Positions 7,867-15,716 of a stretch of 64,000 nucleotides of DNA are shown one piece after another. Source of the DNA: Motiliproteus sp036960405 (GTDB lineage: Bacteria > Pseudomonadota > Gammaproteobacteria > Pseudomonadales > Balneatricaceae). Under the pieces are notes generated by a model. The model did not search any database and was not told the origin of the DNA. It saw only the letters and a program-made list of their open reading frames with translations. Position 1 is the stretch's first letter, and each line of letters begins with the position of its first letter. The position numbers were made by a program, and so were the translations under genes. Location: positions 1 through 64,000 of the forward strand of contig JBALWS010000003.1 in NCBI GenBank assembly GCA_036960405.1, given 5' to 3'.

Positions 7867-8934
7867 TTACTGCGCAGGCTGGCAAATCGCAGCCAAAGCA
7901 CTGCTTAGCGCGTTGCACTCCTGGTCGGTGCCGATGGTGATGCGCAGGAACTGATCGATCCGGTCGCTGTTAAAGTGGCGCACGATAATACCCTGCTTGC
8001 GTAAGAGCTGGGCTATCTCGGCCGCATCGTGCTGCGGGTGGCGGACAAATACAAAGTTGGTTTTCGAGGGCAGCACTTCAAACCCTAGCTGGCTCAGCTG
8101 CTCGGTCAGCGTTTCTCGGGTGTGAATCACCTTGGCGATGGTTGCATCGAAGTAGTCGCGGTCTTCGATGGCCGCGACTGCACCCGTTATTGCCAAGCGA
8201 TCTAGCGGATACGAGTTGAAGCTGTTTTTGACCCGCTCCAGGGCTTCGATTAGTTCCGGCTGGCCGATAGCAAAACCGACGCGTATTCCGGCTAATGAGC
8301 GAGATTTGGACAGGGTCTGGATTACCAACAGGTTAGGGAAGCGCTCAACCAGCGCGATGGCGCTGTCACCGCCAAAGTCGATATAGGCTTCATCTACCAC
8401 CACTACCGACCCGCTATTAGCCGCCAGCAGGCGTTCTATCGAGGCAAGAGGCAGTTGTATCCCGGTTGGGGCATTGGGGTTGGGGAAGATGATGCCGCCG
8501 TTTTCCCGGGCGTAATCGTTAACATCGATCTCGAACGCATCGGTCAGCGGGATCTGTTGATACTCGATGTCGTACAGCTTGCTGTAGGTGGGGTAAAAAC
8601 TGTAGCTGATATCGGGAAACAGCAGCGGTTGCTGGTGATTTAACAGTCCCTGAAAAGCGTGCGCCAAGACCTCATCAGAGCCGTTGCCGACAAAGACCTG
8701 CTCCACGGGGATCTGATAATACTTGGCGATGGCGGTTTTGAGCTCGACCGCATTGGGGTCGGGGTAAAGTCGCAGGCTATCGGATATGGTGTCGTGCAGG
8801 CGTTGCTGCACCTTGGGCGACGGACCATAAGGATTTTCGTTGGTGTTCAACTTGATTAAGTTGGCCTCTTTGGGTTGCTCGCCCGGTGTATAAGGGTGCA
8901 AGCGTTTGACCAGAGGGCTCCAAAATTGGCTCAT
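7867..8934 (-). CDS. hisC: Histidinol-phosphate aminotransferase
   Basis: Class I/II fold PLP enzyme that converts imidazole-acetol phosphate and glutamate to histidinol phosphate in histidine synthesis. The 355-residue protein starts MSQFWSPLVKRL, very like Pseudomonas-type HisC, and shows LNTNENPYGPSP, GNGSDEVL, FPNPNAPTGI, DEAYIDFGG and the Schiff-base Lys in TLSKSRSLAGIRVGF. The start codon is confident from the N-terminus, yet no Shine-Dalgarno is visible: three bases upstream ends the U-run of an intrinsic terminator. It is not in a his operon here; hisZ is far away at 57 kb. Confidence 0.95.
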   Translation of the reverse strand: MSQFWSPLVKRLHPYTPGEQPKEANLIKLNTNENPYGPSPKVQQRLHDTISDSLRLYPDPNAVELKTAIAKYYQIPVEQVFVGNGSDEVLAHAFQGLLNHQQPLLFPDISYSFYPTYSKLYDIEYQQIPLTDAFEIDVNDYARENGGIIFPNPNAPTGIQLPLASIERLLAANSGSVVVVDEAYIDFGGDSAIALVERFPNLLVIQTLSKSRSLAGIRVGFAIGQPELIEALERVKNSFNSYPLDRLAITGAVAAIEDRDYFDATIAKVIHTRETLTEQLSQLGFEVLPSKTNFVFVRHPQHDAAEIAQLLRKQGIIVRHFNSDRIDQFLRITIGTDQECNALSSALAAICQPAQ

Positions 8935-8972
8935 ACAAAAATCCCGATGCGGTTAGGGTTAGCACCGGGATT
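8935..8972 (-). terminator. Intrinsic terminator abutting the hisC start codon
   Basis: In minus-strand RNA, 8972-8962 (AAUCCCGGUGC) pairs with 8950-8940 (GCAUCGGGAUU) as an 11-bp stem with one G-U pair, followed by UUUGU and then the hisC AUG. It should end the SDR transcript, but it occupies the whole hisC ribosome-binding region. Confidence 0.7.
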
Positions 8973-9002
8973 CTAGGGTTTAGCGAACCGGTGGACAAGT
9001 CC

Positions 9003-9800
9003 TTAGCTATCAAACACCAACGTGCCGACATCTACTGCAGCGCCTCCGCCATCGGCAACCAGGACCGAGCCGGTGATAAACGAGGAATCATCCGATCCCA
9101 AAAATTCGGCGCAGCTGGCGATCTCGTCGGGCTCGGCCATCCGTCTTAACGGCAGGTGGCGCGTGGTAGCCTCGGTTGCTTCGGCAACACTGATGCCTTT
9201 GTTGATGGCCAATATCATCATTTCATCATCACTCATCGGCGTTCGGACCCAGCCCGGGCAGAGCGCGTTGACGCGCACACCTTTGGGGCCGTAGTCCAGA
9301 GCCAGTGAGCGGGTCAATCCGACGACAGCCGTTTTGCTGGTGACATAGCTGCTCATGCCGGTACCGCTGGAGATACCCGATACCGAGGAGATGTTGATGA
9401 TGGCGCTGGAGGGGCGCTTTAACAGCGCCGGCAGGGCGGCTCGTGCCATATGCATGACGCCAGAGACGTTGGTGTCTAAGGTTTTTTGCCACTCCCCAAG
9501 GTCTTGCTCGGTGACACTGCCTTCGCACAAAATGCCTGCATTAGACACCAGGATATCCAGCCCGCCATGCAGCCGGACAGTCTCGCTGATCACTGCGATA
9601 CAGTCGTCCATGTCGCCGACATCGCAACTCAGAGCCGTGCAGCCAATCTCATCGGATAGCTGGGTTAAGGGTTCCAGTCGGCGTCCTGTAATGACGACTG
9701 AGGCTCCCGATTCGACAAACCGTCGGGCGATTGCCGCACCGATGCCGGTACCACCGCCGGTGACCAGCGCTACTTTGCCATTCAATCTAGCTGCTGCCAT
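9003..9800 (-). CDS. Short-chain dehydrogenase/reductase (SDR)
   Basis: The ATG ending at 9800 is favoured: GGGAG lies six bases upstream and the product then begins MAAARLNGKVALVTGG, as classical SDRs do. A start at 9830 would lie inside a 14-bp inverted repeat. The 265-residue protein shows the cofactor motif TGGGTGIG, the structural SNAG, the catalytic Ser in NISSVSG, and Tyr/Lys in SYVTSK, with PGWVRTPM after it. It probably oxidises or reduces an alcohol or keto group with NAD(P)(H). Substrate unknown. It lies downstream of the aldehyde dehydrogenase on the same strand but is separated from it by a terminator. Confidence 0.92.
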   Translation of the reverse strand: MAAARLNGKVALVTGGGTGIGAAIARRFVESGASVVITGRRLEPLTQLSDEIGCTALSCDVGDMDDCIAVISETVRLHGGLDILVSNAGILCEGSVTEQDLGEWQKTLDTNVSGVMHMARAALPALLKRPSSAIINISSVSGISSGTGMSSYVTSKTAVVGLTRSLALDYGPKGVRVNALCPGWVRTPMSDDEMMILAINKGISVAEATEATTRHLPLRRMAEPDEIASCAEFLGSDDSSFITGSVLVADGGGAAVDVGTLVFDS

Positions 9801-9825
9801 GTTCGACTCCCAATAGGTGTTGACC

Positions 9826-9864
9826 GACATGGAGATAGCTGTTGTTTAACGCTATCTCCATGTC
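9826..9864. repeat. 14-bp perfect inverted repeat in the SDR leader
   Basis: GACATGGAGATAGC (9826-9839) is repeated exactly inverted at 9851-9864 with an 11-base spacer. It lies between the upstream terminator (9871-9897) and the SDR start, so it is either an operator for a dimeric regulator or a leader hairpin. A TTGACA hexamer lies at its edge on the minus strand (9861-9866), compatible with a -35 box, but no good -10 is evident. Confidence 0.6.
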
Positions 9865-9870
9865 AATGGA

Positions 9871-9897
9871 ATAAAAAGCGAGCCCACGAGGGGCCCG
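9871..9897 (-). terminator. Intrinsic terminator downstream of the aldehyde dehydrogenase
   Basis: On the minus strand CGGGCCC and GGGCUCG form a 7-bp stem (one G-U) around CTCGT, followed by CTTTTTATT. It separates the aldehyde dehydrogenase from the SDR transcription unit. Confidence 0.75.
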
Positions 9898-9936
9898 AAG
9901 AGAAAGAGACCAAGCGGATTGGACCTCTTAATTTAA

Positions 9937-9964
9937 GCGCTGGTATTGCACCCGCTACCAGCGC
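9937..9964. other. 9-bp perfect hairpin
   Basis: GCGCTGGTA (9937-9945) pairs with TACCAGCGC (9956-9964) across a 10-base loop, in the aldehyde dehydrogenase/SDR spacer. No U-tract follows. One of four hairpins packed into this 200-bp spacer. Confidence 0.5.
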
Positions 9965-9968
9965 ATCC

Positions 9969-9998
9969 CAGGGATAGAGGAGGGGATCTGTATCCCTG
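9969..9998. other. 8-bp perfect hairpin directly after the aldehyde dehydrogenase stop
   Basis: CAGGGATA (9969-9976) pairs with TATCCCTG (9991-9998). Its right arm plus flank reads TATCCCTGAGGGG, similar to the TATCCCT-N3-GGG core at 3905 and 6873. Confidence 0.45.
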
Positions 9999-10006
9999 AG
10001 GGGGGA

Positions 10007-11419
10007 TTACTTGTTGATATTTAGCACCTGTTGGGTGGTGTATTCGAGTAGACCTTCCAGGCCGAATTCGACACCGAATCCCGACATTTTACAGCCGCCA
10101 AAAGGCGCGTGCGGTTGCAGTTCGGCGTGACCGTTGATCCAGGCTGTGCCGCACTCTAGTCGAGCCGCGACTTTGCTAGCCGCATCAGTATCGCTGGACC
10201 AGACCGAGCCGCCGAGGCCGTTGACATTGGCGTTGGCGCGGCGCAAGGCGTCTTCCACATCGGTGTAGCGAATGATCGGTAAGACAGGGCCAAATTGCTC
10301 TTCATCGACCAGCCGAACACCATCGCTGATCTCTGACACGATGGTGGCGGGGTAAAAGTAGCCGGGGCCGTCTAGGTCATGGCCGCCCGCCAAAATTTCA
10401 GCTCCCTGAGAACGTGCGTCATCGACCAGCTCCTTGACCAGATTGAGCTGGTCAGCGTTCTGAATCGGACCAAAGGTTACTCCTGCATCGAGCCCGTCGC
10501 CGAGTTGTTGCTGCTTGGCGATATCGCTCAGTTTGGCGCACAGATCGTCGTAGAGGCTATCGTGCACGTATAGACGTTTAAGCGCGGCGCAGGTTTGGCC
10601 CATATTCAGAAAAGCGGTTTGGAATATAGGCTCGGCAATGGTGTCGACATCGGCATCGGGAAGCACGATGGCGGCATCGTTACCGCCCAGCTCTAGGGTC
10701 AGGCGCTTGAGGCTACTGGCTGCATTGCGCATGATTGTCTGACCGGTGGGGGTGGAGCCGGTGAAGACGATCTTTTGGATATCGGGGTGAGCAGTCATTG
10801 CCGAGCCGAAGCCCGACTCTCCGGTAACAATATTGACCACGCCGTTGGGTACCACCTCATTGATGATCTCCACTAACAACAGGGTGCTCAGAGGAGTCAG
10901 ACTGGAGGGTTTGGATACCACCGTATTACCTGCACGCAGCGCTGGCATGATGTGCCACACCGCGATCATAAATGGCCAGTTCCAAGGGGTGATGGAGGCC
11001 ACCACACCGAGTGGTTTGCGGTGCATCTCGATCCGTTTGCTTTCACCGTCTTCGATGATATCGACGGGCACTTCAAGGGCTGCGGTGGCTCGCGTCCAAG
11101 CCGCTCCACCGCCTACTTCAATATGCGCCAGTGCTAAGGGCTTACCTTGTTCTAACGTGATCAAACGAGCTAATTCGTCGGCGCGCTGCTCGATCCGATC
11201 GGCAATCTCATTGAGCATCCGCTGGCGATCTGCGTGCTCACTGTATTGCCAGCTCGCAAATGCCTTTTTGGCTGCTTCGACGGCCTGGTTCAGCTGTCCT
11301 AGGGAGGCTTTAGGGCAGACGTCTACCGGCTGCTCGGTAGCAGGGTTGATCACCTCGAAGGTGCCGTCTTCTCCCTGCGTCTTTTGACCATCGATAATCA
11401 ATGAGTAGGCTTGGGCCAT
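10007..11419 (-). CDS. NAD(P)-dependent aldehyde dehydrogenase
   Basis: The 470-residue protein has the ALDH fold markers in order: ITPWNWPF (substrate/cofactor entry), KPSSLTPLS, FTGSTPTGQ (Rossmann), the catalytic Glu in LELGGND, the catalytic Cys in NMGQTCAALKR, EEQFGPVLP and GGCKMSGFG. It oxidises an aldehyde to the acid. Length is typical of the gamma-aminobutyraldehyde/succinate-semialdehyde/lactaldehyde group. It is transcribed divergently from the porin-permease-phospho-lyase cluster across a 406-bp spacer; in that setting it may oxidise the aldehyde released by the phospho-lyase. That link is inference. Confidence 0.93.
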   Translation of the reverse strand: MAQAYSLIIDGQKTQGEDGTFEVINPATEQPVDVCPKASLGQLNQAVEAAKKAFASWQYSEHADRQRMLNEIADRIEQRADELARLITLEQGKPLALAHIEVGGGAAWTRATAALEVPVDIIEDGESKRIEMHRKPLGVVASITPWNWPFMIAVWHIMPALRAGNTVVSKPSSLTPLSTLLLVEIINEVVPNGVVNIVTGESGFGSAMTAHPDIQKIVFTGSTPTGQTIMRNAASSLKRLTLELGGNDAAIVLPDADVDTIAEPIFQTAFLNMGQTCAALKRLYVHDSLYDDLCAKLSDIAKQQQLGDGLDAGVTFGPIQNADQLNLVKELVDDARSQGAEILAGGHDLDGPGYFYPATIVSEISDGVRLVDEEQFGPVLPIIRYTDVEDALRRANANVNGLGGSVWSSDTDAASKVAARLECGTAWINGHAELQPHAPFGGCKMSGFGVEFGLEGLLEYTTQQVLNINK

Positions 11420-11825
11420 GGCTGCGATCCTCGTTGTTTTTATTTAGAGATCTGCTTAGAAGACCTATCTATGACCTTCTGTATCGCATCATCAACAATG
11501 TTTGTCTCATTCATGAATCCGCACCAATAGATGCGGTGATGGCGGTCATCATAGAACTGCTACTGGCTACCAGACCATCAACCGAATGGATGATGTGATC
11601 GAATAAGCGCGCCCATCCGTCTTGCTGTTCTCTTTTTTCTCAACTCACCCTTTTGGTTGATATCTGCTTTTTTGGGGTAGGCCTAGACTCGTTTTAGGTT
11701 GGCGCAGGATCAACTCTGCTGAGGTTGTCGCTAGATTTTAAGCACCTGTAAGGGGGCTGGCGATGCCAAAACAAAGCACACAGAAAATTCAAAAAATAAC
11801 TATAAAAGATTGAAGGAAGGCTGAT
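11420..11825. promoter_or_regulatory. Divergent promoter region, aldehyde dehydrogenase / outer-membrane barrel
   Basis: This 406-bp gap holds no convincing gene. It must carry divergent promoters but no clear sigma-70 or sigma-54 site could be picked. Visible items: a small CCGCA/TGCGG hairpin (11519-11536), a CCTA/TAGG repeat around 11682-11698, an AT-rich stretch at 11775-11815 and a strong GGAAGG ribosome site before 11826. The last 60 bases look like an untranslated leader. Confidence 0.5.
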
Positions 11826-13196
11826 ATGAAGAATTCGATACGTCACCTAAGAAGAACGTTGCTACGTTCTGCGGTACTGGCTGGCGCGACAGCTTTGGTT
11901 GCGATGCCGGCCAGCGCCTTGAGCATCCATGATGAAGAGGGAGCGCAGCTGAATTTTGATGTAGAAGCCATTGTAGGCTCCTTTCACAGTGACAAAAGTT
12001 ATGCCCAGCTAAACGCTGATGATGAGCGGTCAGATTGGCAGGAGGCTTATATCAAACTGGGCCTGAGCGGTAATAAAGCACTCGGCGAAAAAGGCTCAGA
12101 AGTGTTTGGTGGGGTTAGCGTGCTTGCCGGTGGTACCTTTGGTGATGGTGATGCGGCGGGTTTTACCACCGGTGATGAATTCGAAACCGACCTGGAAGAT
12201 GCTTATATCGGTTGGCGCTCGGGCAATCTGATCGAAGCGCTGGGTGAAAATGGGTTGGAGATCTCGGTGGGTCGGCAAAATTTAGCCATCGGTGATGGCT
12301 TCCTTATTAATGGCGATGCACTCAACTTTGGTGAAGGCTTTGAGCAGATTCCTGGCTCGCCCGACTTCAACCGGGGTGGTGCCTACTGGCTAGCGGCGCG
12401 TAAGGCCTTCGATCAGACCGTTGTCCTGCGTGTCGGCGGCGACTCGGGCGCTCGCGGTGACCTGTTTTGGCTAGAATCCGATAACGCTTCGCAAGGGATG
12501 ATGGAGCTGGCCGGTATCAACCTTGAGTATGTGACCGAGCAGGGTACCTTGGCGGCAGCCTATATTGAGGGGCTTGGCGTCGATGCCGAGACTGCGGACT
12601 TTCTTGATCTGACTCATCGTGACGGTCAAGAAACACTGAGCTTGCGGGCCCAGGGTAATGCAGGGGTAGAGAATCTGTTCCTGTCGACTGAATGGGTCAC
12701 CCAGGATCAGGGCGATACTACCCGCCCGGATGCTGACGCCTATTACGTTGAAGCGGGCTGGACCTTTGCTGACGTAGCCTGGTCGCCGAGCCTGAACTAT
12801 CGCTACAGCACCTTTGATACAGGCTTCGATCCATTGTTCTTCGGCTTCAACCGAGGCTACGGTACCTGGTTCCAGGGTGAGGTGGCATCGAACTTCGCGG
12901 GTCCTTTTAACAGTGATACCGATGTTCACCATATCGCGCTGAAAGTTGCGCCAAGTGAGACGCTCACCTTCGGTGCGTTGTTCTTTGATTTCAATGATAC
13001 CGATTCGGGTGCCGGCACCTTGGATGCACAGGAGATCGATCTGTACGCCGAGTGGGTCGTCAATGATCACCTGATTATCAGCCCGCTGATTGGTTTCTAC
13101 TCGCCTGATAACAGCACTCTGAGTGGCGGAGGTAGTCAGATAGGCAATGCTGATACCAATACCTACGGCCAGATCATTGCGATCATTCCTTTCTAA
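11826..13196 (+). CDS. Outer-membrane beta-barrel protein (porin / alginate-export-like)
   Basis: The 456-residue product begins with a basic segment and a hydrophobic stretch ending VAMPASA-LS, a clear signal peptide cut near residue 31. The mature part is rich in alternating hydrophobic and polar residues with many Gly, Asp and aromatic residues and ends in Phe (IIAIIPF), the classic outer-membrane assembly signal. Motifs such as ISVGRQNLAIGDGF and NRGYGTWFQGE resemble alginate-export/OprD-like channels. It lies 100 bp before the APC permease, so the pair probably gives outer- and inner-membrane uptake of one substrate. Substrate is not predictable. Confidence 0.8.
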   Translation: MKNSIRHLRRTLLRSAVLAGATALVAMPASALSIHDEEGAQLNFDVEAIVGSFHSDKSYAQLNADDERSDWQEAYIKLGLSGNKALGEKGSEVFGGVSVLAGGTFGDGDAAGFTTGDEFETDLEDAYIGWRSGNLIEALGENGLEISVGRQNLAIGDGFLINGDALNFGEGFEQIPGSPDFNRGGAYWLAARKAFDQTVVLRVGGDSGARGDLFWLESDNASQGMMELAGINLEYVTEQGTLAAAYIEGLGVDAETADFLDLTHRDGQETLSLRAQGNAGVENLFLSTEWVTQDQGDTTRPDADAYYVEAGWTFADVAWSPSLNYRYSTFDTGFDPLFFGFNRGYGTWFQGEVASNFAGPFNSDTDVHHIALKVAPSETLTFGALFFDFNDTDSGAGTLDAQEIDLYAEWVVNDHLIISPLIGFYSPDNSTLSGGGSQIGNADTNTYGQIIAIIPF

Positions 13197-13296
13197 TTAC
13201 CCTCATAAATTTGATGTACCCAAGTGGTGTGAGCATCTCGCGTAGGGCTAGCACCACGCAAACCTTTGAAAAAAACAATAGAAAGAGGTACAGGTC

Positions 13297-14727
13297 GTGG
13301 AAACTATTAATTCTACTTACAGTGCGAGTGGATCCGTGAAGGGTGCTGGCGTACAGAGTAAAAACAAAGATTTTAAGCGAGTCCTTGGGCTTTGGTCATT
13401 AATCGCCGTCGCCGTTGGCGTGGTGATTGGCCAAGGACCGCTGATCTCCATACTACAAACAGTAGGGATCGCCGGTTATGGTGCCTATATCGCCATCGGC
13501 GCCGCTTTTATATTATCACTCTGTTATGTAGCAACCTTTGCAGAACTCTCGTTGATGATGCCCAAAGCAGGCAGTATCAGTACCTACACCGAAGTGGCCA
13601 TCGGCCATTTTCCTGCCATCGTTGCCGTCTTCTCCGGTTACGTGGTGGTAGCGATGTTTGGCCTTAGCGCCGAAATGTTTCTGGTCGATGCGATACTTGG
13701 AGAACTCTTTCCTGGAACGTTTTCCCCGTTGGTCATCGCCTTCATTATTCTGGGATTCTTTACCTTGCTTAATTTGATGGGTATCGACATCTTCGCCAAG
13801 GCGCAAAATATCCTGGCCGTTGCTATGATCGTATTTCTGTTGATCGTCGGTAGTTCCGGCAGCTTTGGCCTGGGTCAACCCCAACCTGTAGGGATCAACC
13901 TCTTTGCCGACTGGCATTTTGAAGGGCTAGGCATCTTCTCGCTGGTTGCCTTGGCGATCTGGGGTTTCGTTGGTGCCGAGTTCGTCTGCCCACTGGTCGA
14001 AGAATCCAGGCAGCCTGAACGAGACCTGCCCCGCGCGATGTTCCTGGGCTTGTTTTTAATCCTAGGCGTTTACATGCTACTGATGCTGGCTGCGTTGTAT
14101 TACATGCCAAGCGAGGCAATCGGCAGCTCGGAGCTTCCCCATGTAGACCTGATTACTGCGATATTCGGAGAGTCGGGGCTAATCTTTATCGCCGTGGTCG
14201 CCATTACTGGCACCTGCAGCACCGTCAACTCGGTGTTGGCTGCCGTGCCCCGGATGCTTTATGGCATGGCGAAAAATGGGCAAGTATTTCCGATGTTCAA
14301 GCGCGTCAATACTAAGGGCGAACCTTGGGTGGCCGTTGTCTTCATGGCCCTGATTGTCGCCGTGCCTCTCTTCATGATGGGCAGTGATCCGGACACAATT
14401 ATTACCCTGTTGATTGCGGCATCTACTTGCTGGTTCCTTACCTACATAATCGCCCATATTGATCTGTTGGTGCTGCGCAAACGTTACCCCAGTGCCTCTC
14501 GGCCTTACAAATCACCGTTTTACCCAATCCCTCAAGTGGTCGGTATTCTGGGTATGGCTTATGCGGCAATGAACAATTCACCGTCACCGGAGATGACCCA
14601 GCAGGTCTATACCATCGCAGGTGTTGTATTGTTGATGGTGTGCGTAATCGGAGCGCTCTGGGTCAAATTTGTGATGAAACGAGGACTGTTTGAGCCGGAC
14701 TCGCTGAGCAACGTGTTGGAGCGTTAA
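13297..14727 (+). CDS. APC-superfamily amino acid/amine permease
   Basis: GTG start after AAAGAGG. The 476-residue protein is hydrophobic throughout with about 12 membrane segments; the first carries the APC signature GLWSLIAVAVGVVIGQGP, and AIWGFVGAEFVCPLVEES is typical of segment 6 and the following loop of amino acid and amine permeases. A small GTGGTG/CACCAC hairpin (13224-13257) lies between it and the porin gene and may tune expression. Followed by a terminator, then a LuxR regulator and a phospho-lyase/kinase pair. I infer import of the substrate that the kinase phosphorylates, for example ethanolamine or hydroxylysine. Confidence 0.9.
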   Translation: METINSTYSASGSVKGAGVQSKNKDFKRVLGLWSLIAVAVGVVIGQGPLISILQTVGIAGYGAYIAIGAAFILSLCYVATFAELSLMMPKAGSISTYTEVAIGHFPAIVAVFSGYVVVAMFGLSAEMFLVDAILGELFPGTFSPLVIAFIILGFFTLLNLMGIDIFAKAQNILAVAMIVFLLIVGSSGSFGLGQPQPVGINLFADWHFEGLGIFSLVALAIWGFVGAEFVCPLVEESRQPERDLPRAMFLGLFLILGVYMLLMLAALYYMPSEAIGSSELPHVDLITAIFGESGLIFIAVVAITGTCSTVNSVLAAVPRMLYGMAKNGQVFPMFKRVNTKGEPWVAVVFMALIVAVPLFMMGSDPDTIITLLIAASTCWFLTYIIAHIDLLVLRKRYPSASRPYKSPFYPIPQVVGILGMAYAAMNNSPSPEMTQQVYTIAGVVLLMVCVIGALWVKFVMKRGLFEPDSLSNVLER

Positions 14728-14763
14728 GCGACAACATAATCCTGATTAAAGGTAGTGGTATAC

Positions 14764-14803
14764 AGGCCTGGTGATCCCAAAATCGCCAGGCCTTTGTTAT
14801 TTC
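14764..14803 (+). terminator. Intrinsic terminator after the permease gene
   Basis: AGGCCTGG (14764-14771) pairs with CCAGGCCT (14786-14793), followed by TTGTTATTT. It ends the porin-permease unit. Confidence 0.85.
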
Positions 14804-14888
14804 TGGCCTCTACAGAGTTTGCGGAATGGGATCTGAGTGATGCTAAGATGGATAGGATCGATCGAAATGGATAACCAATGAGGCCTGT

Positions 14889-15599
14889 ATGGAGCAGTAC
14901 AAAAAATCCTACAGTTTTCCGAATCAGTTTCAGCAGGAATGCTTAAGTTTTATTAAAAGCTTGGTGGATCTGAGCTCGTCTGTGTTTTATCTGATCGCAC
15001 CCGATATGTTGCACCGAGCGGTGGCTGTTGATAACCAGGACCCCAATATAGAAAAAATCTACCAGCAAGATTTCTGCTCGATGGATCCGCTCAATCCGAG
15101 TAAATTTTCCGCTACTGACGACAGGGTGGTGACGCTCGATTCGCAGATCAAACCGTCGATGTTGCGCCAGACCATCTATTATCAGGACTTCATGGTTCCG
15201 AATAATCATCGCTATGTGGCGGATATGTTCTTTCGTTCAGAAGGAGAGATTATTGCGGTGATGAGTCTGCTGCGTGAAGAGTCGATGGGTGACTACACCG
15301 CCGAAGAGCTAGCCCTGTTAAGAAACCTTCAGCCATTTTTGGAATACACCCTGAATAGAGTGTATCTGCCCAAGCGTGTCGGGCAGCGCCAACTAATGGA
15401 AGAGAAATTTGGCCTTACCGCGCGGGAACTGGATGTTGTCGAATTGCTGGTCGGCGGGGCCAACAATAAAGTAATCGCCTCCGAATTAGCCTTGGGGCTA
15501 CCCACCGTAAAAACACATATCCAGCATATCTATCGTAAGACGGGCGTTTCCTCCAGAAGCGAGCTGTTATCCACCCTGCTAGCAAACTTCAACGGCTAG
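14889..15599 (+). CDS. LuxR-family transcriptional regulator
   Basis: ATG start with GAGG five bases before. The 236-residue protein has an N-terminal sensory part that I cannot name, and a C-terminal GerE helix-turn-helix: FGLTARELDVVELLVGGANN and LGLPTVKTHIQHIYRKTGVS (about residues 172-225). It lies 117 bp upstream of the phospho-lyase gene, in the same direction, and probably regulates the catabolic cluster. It is the second LuxR-type regulator in the window paired with a class III PLP enzyme. Confidence 0.9.
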   Translation: MEQYKKSYSFPNQFQQECLSFIKSLVDLSSSVFYLIAPDMLHRAVAVDNQDPNIEKIYQQDFCSMDPLNPSKFSATDDRVVTLDSQIKPSMLRQTIYYQDFMVPNNHRYVADMFFRSEGEIIAVMSLLREESMGDYTAEELALLRNLQPFLEYTLNRVYLPKRVGQRQLMEEKFGLTARELDVVELLVGGANNKVIASELALGLPTVKTHIQHIYRKTGVSSRSELLSTLLANFNG

Positions 15600-15716
15600 T
15601 TTTTAGAACTCATCCTTCCGGTCGATGCTCTGCATTGGCCTTGCTCGATATCATTGGACGCATCAGGTTTTTATACACCTTCTTACGCGCAAATAATAAT
15701 GATAGGAGCTAATCGG

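Noticed and set aside
9801..9830. Longer SDR start at 9830
   Set aside because: That ATG lies in the 14-bp inverted repeat, while the ATG at 9800 has GGGAG at good spacing and fits SDR N-termini.
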